Positions 63,977-64,000 of a DNA stretch of 64,000 nt are shown here, one piece after another (position 1 is the first letter of the stretch; each line of letters opens with the position of its first letter). Below the pieces are notes generated by a model, which was not told the DNA's origin, ran no database searches, and was given only the letters and a program-made list of their open reading frames with translations. The DNA is from Syngnathus acus. Its lineage: Eukaryota; Chordata; Actinopteri; Syngnathiformes; Syngnathidae. The position numbers and the translations under genes are program-made. The stretch lies in contig NC_051094.1 of assembly GCF_901709675.1 (NCBI RefSeq), positions 11,032,501 to 11,096,500 on the forward strand, written 5' to 3'.

Positions 63977-64000
63977 AACAACAACATTTGTCATCTGCCA

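Larger units (their letters stand above)
58600..64000. other. 5.4 kb without a recognised gene
   Basis: No exon chain or known protein was found on either strand. The region holds the microsatellites listed below and several patches of mixed composition without repeat character (about 59160-59560, 60780-60990, 62440-62740, 62840-63270). These could be regulatory or conserved non-coding DNA, but nothing in a single sequence proves it. ORFs here are short and without domains. Confidence 0.5.

Overview
The window is vertebrate nuclear DNA, almost certainly from a ray-finned (teleost) fish. It holds six multi-exon genes with short introns and GT-AG junctions. Their products align through with mammalian orthologues: RICTOR, C5orf34, RNF34, KDM2B, ORAI1, SETD1B and HPD. 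Between them lie teleost-style repeats: hAT-type elements, LINE tails, long dinucleotide arrays. I built the exon models by hand from ORFs, splice signals and reading phase. All complete models keep frame from start to stop, and the HPD model gives 393 codons, the same length as human HPD.

Layout. 1-16.5 kb, minus strand: rictor, 33 exons, cut at the left edge before its C terminus. 17.0-19.8 kb, minus: the C5orf34 orthologue (550 aa), including a U12-type intron. 19.8-21.2 kb: a 1,371-bp hAT-like element with a perfect 8-bp target duplication, inserted 18 bp upstream of the C5orf34 start codon, inside the shared C5orf34/RNF34 divergent promoter region. 21.8-26.6 kb, plus: RNF34 (381 aa). 29.0-36.6 kb, minus: a KDM2B paralogue (792 aa) with CXXC, PHD, F-box and LRRs but no JmjC demethylase exons. 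38.7-40.4 kb, plus: a two-exon ORAI1 (220 aa) that starts at the position of the human ORAI1-beta methionine. 42.5-49.9 kb, plus: a SETD1B paralogue (about 1,541 aa) with RRM, WIN motif and SET domain. 50.2-50.6 kb: a hAT MITE with 8-bp target duplication. 50.9-55.1 kb, minus: HPD. 56.6-57.4 kb, plus: a single-exon coiled-coil protein that I do not recognise. 57.4-64 kb: no gene seen; retrotransposon debris, microsatellites and a few complex-looking non-coding patches.

RNF34-KDM2B-ORAI1-SETD1B-HPD is the order of human 12q24.31 with MORN3, TMEM120B and RHOF missing. RICTOR and C5orf34 belong to human chromosome 5p, so a synteny junction falls at about 19.8-21.8 kb, where the hAT element sits. 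The genes do not form a pathway. Two are Polycomb/Trithorax-type chromatin regulators bound to CpG islands (KDM2B for PRC1.1, SETD1B for H3K4 methylation), with the calcium channel ORAI1 between them. The most notable features are the domain-reduced versions of KDM2B and ORAI1 and the repeat insertions at gene ends.
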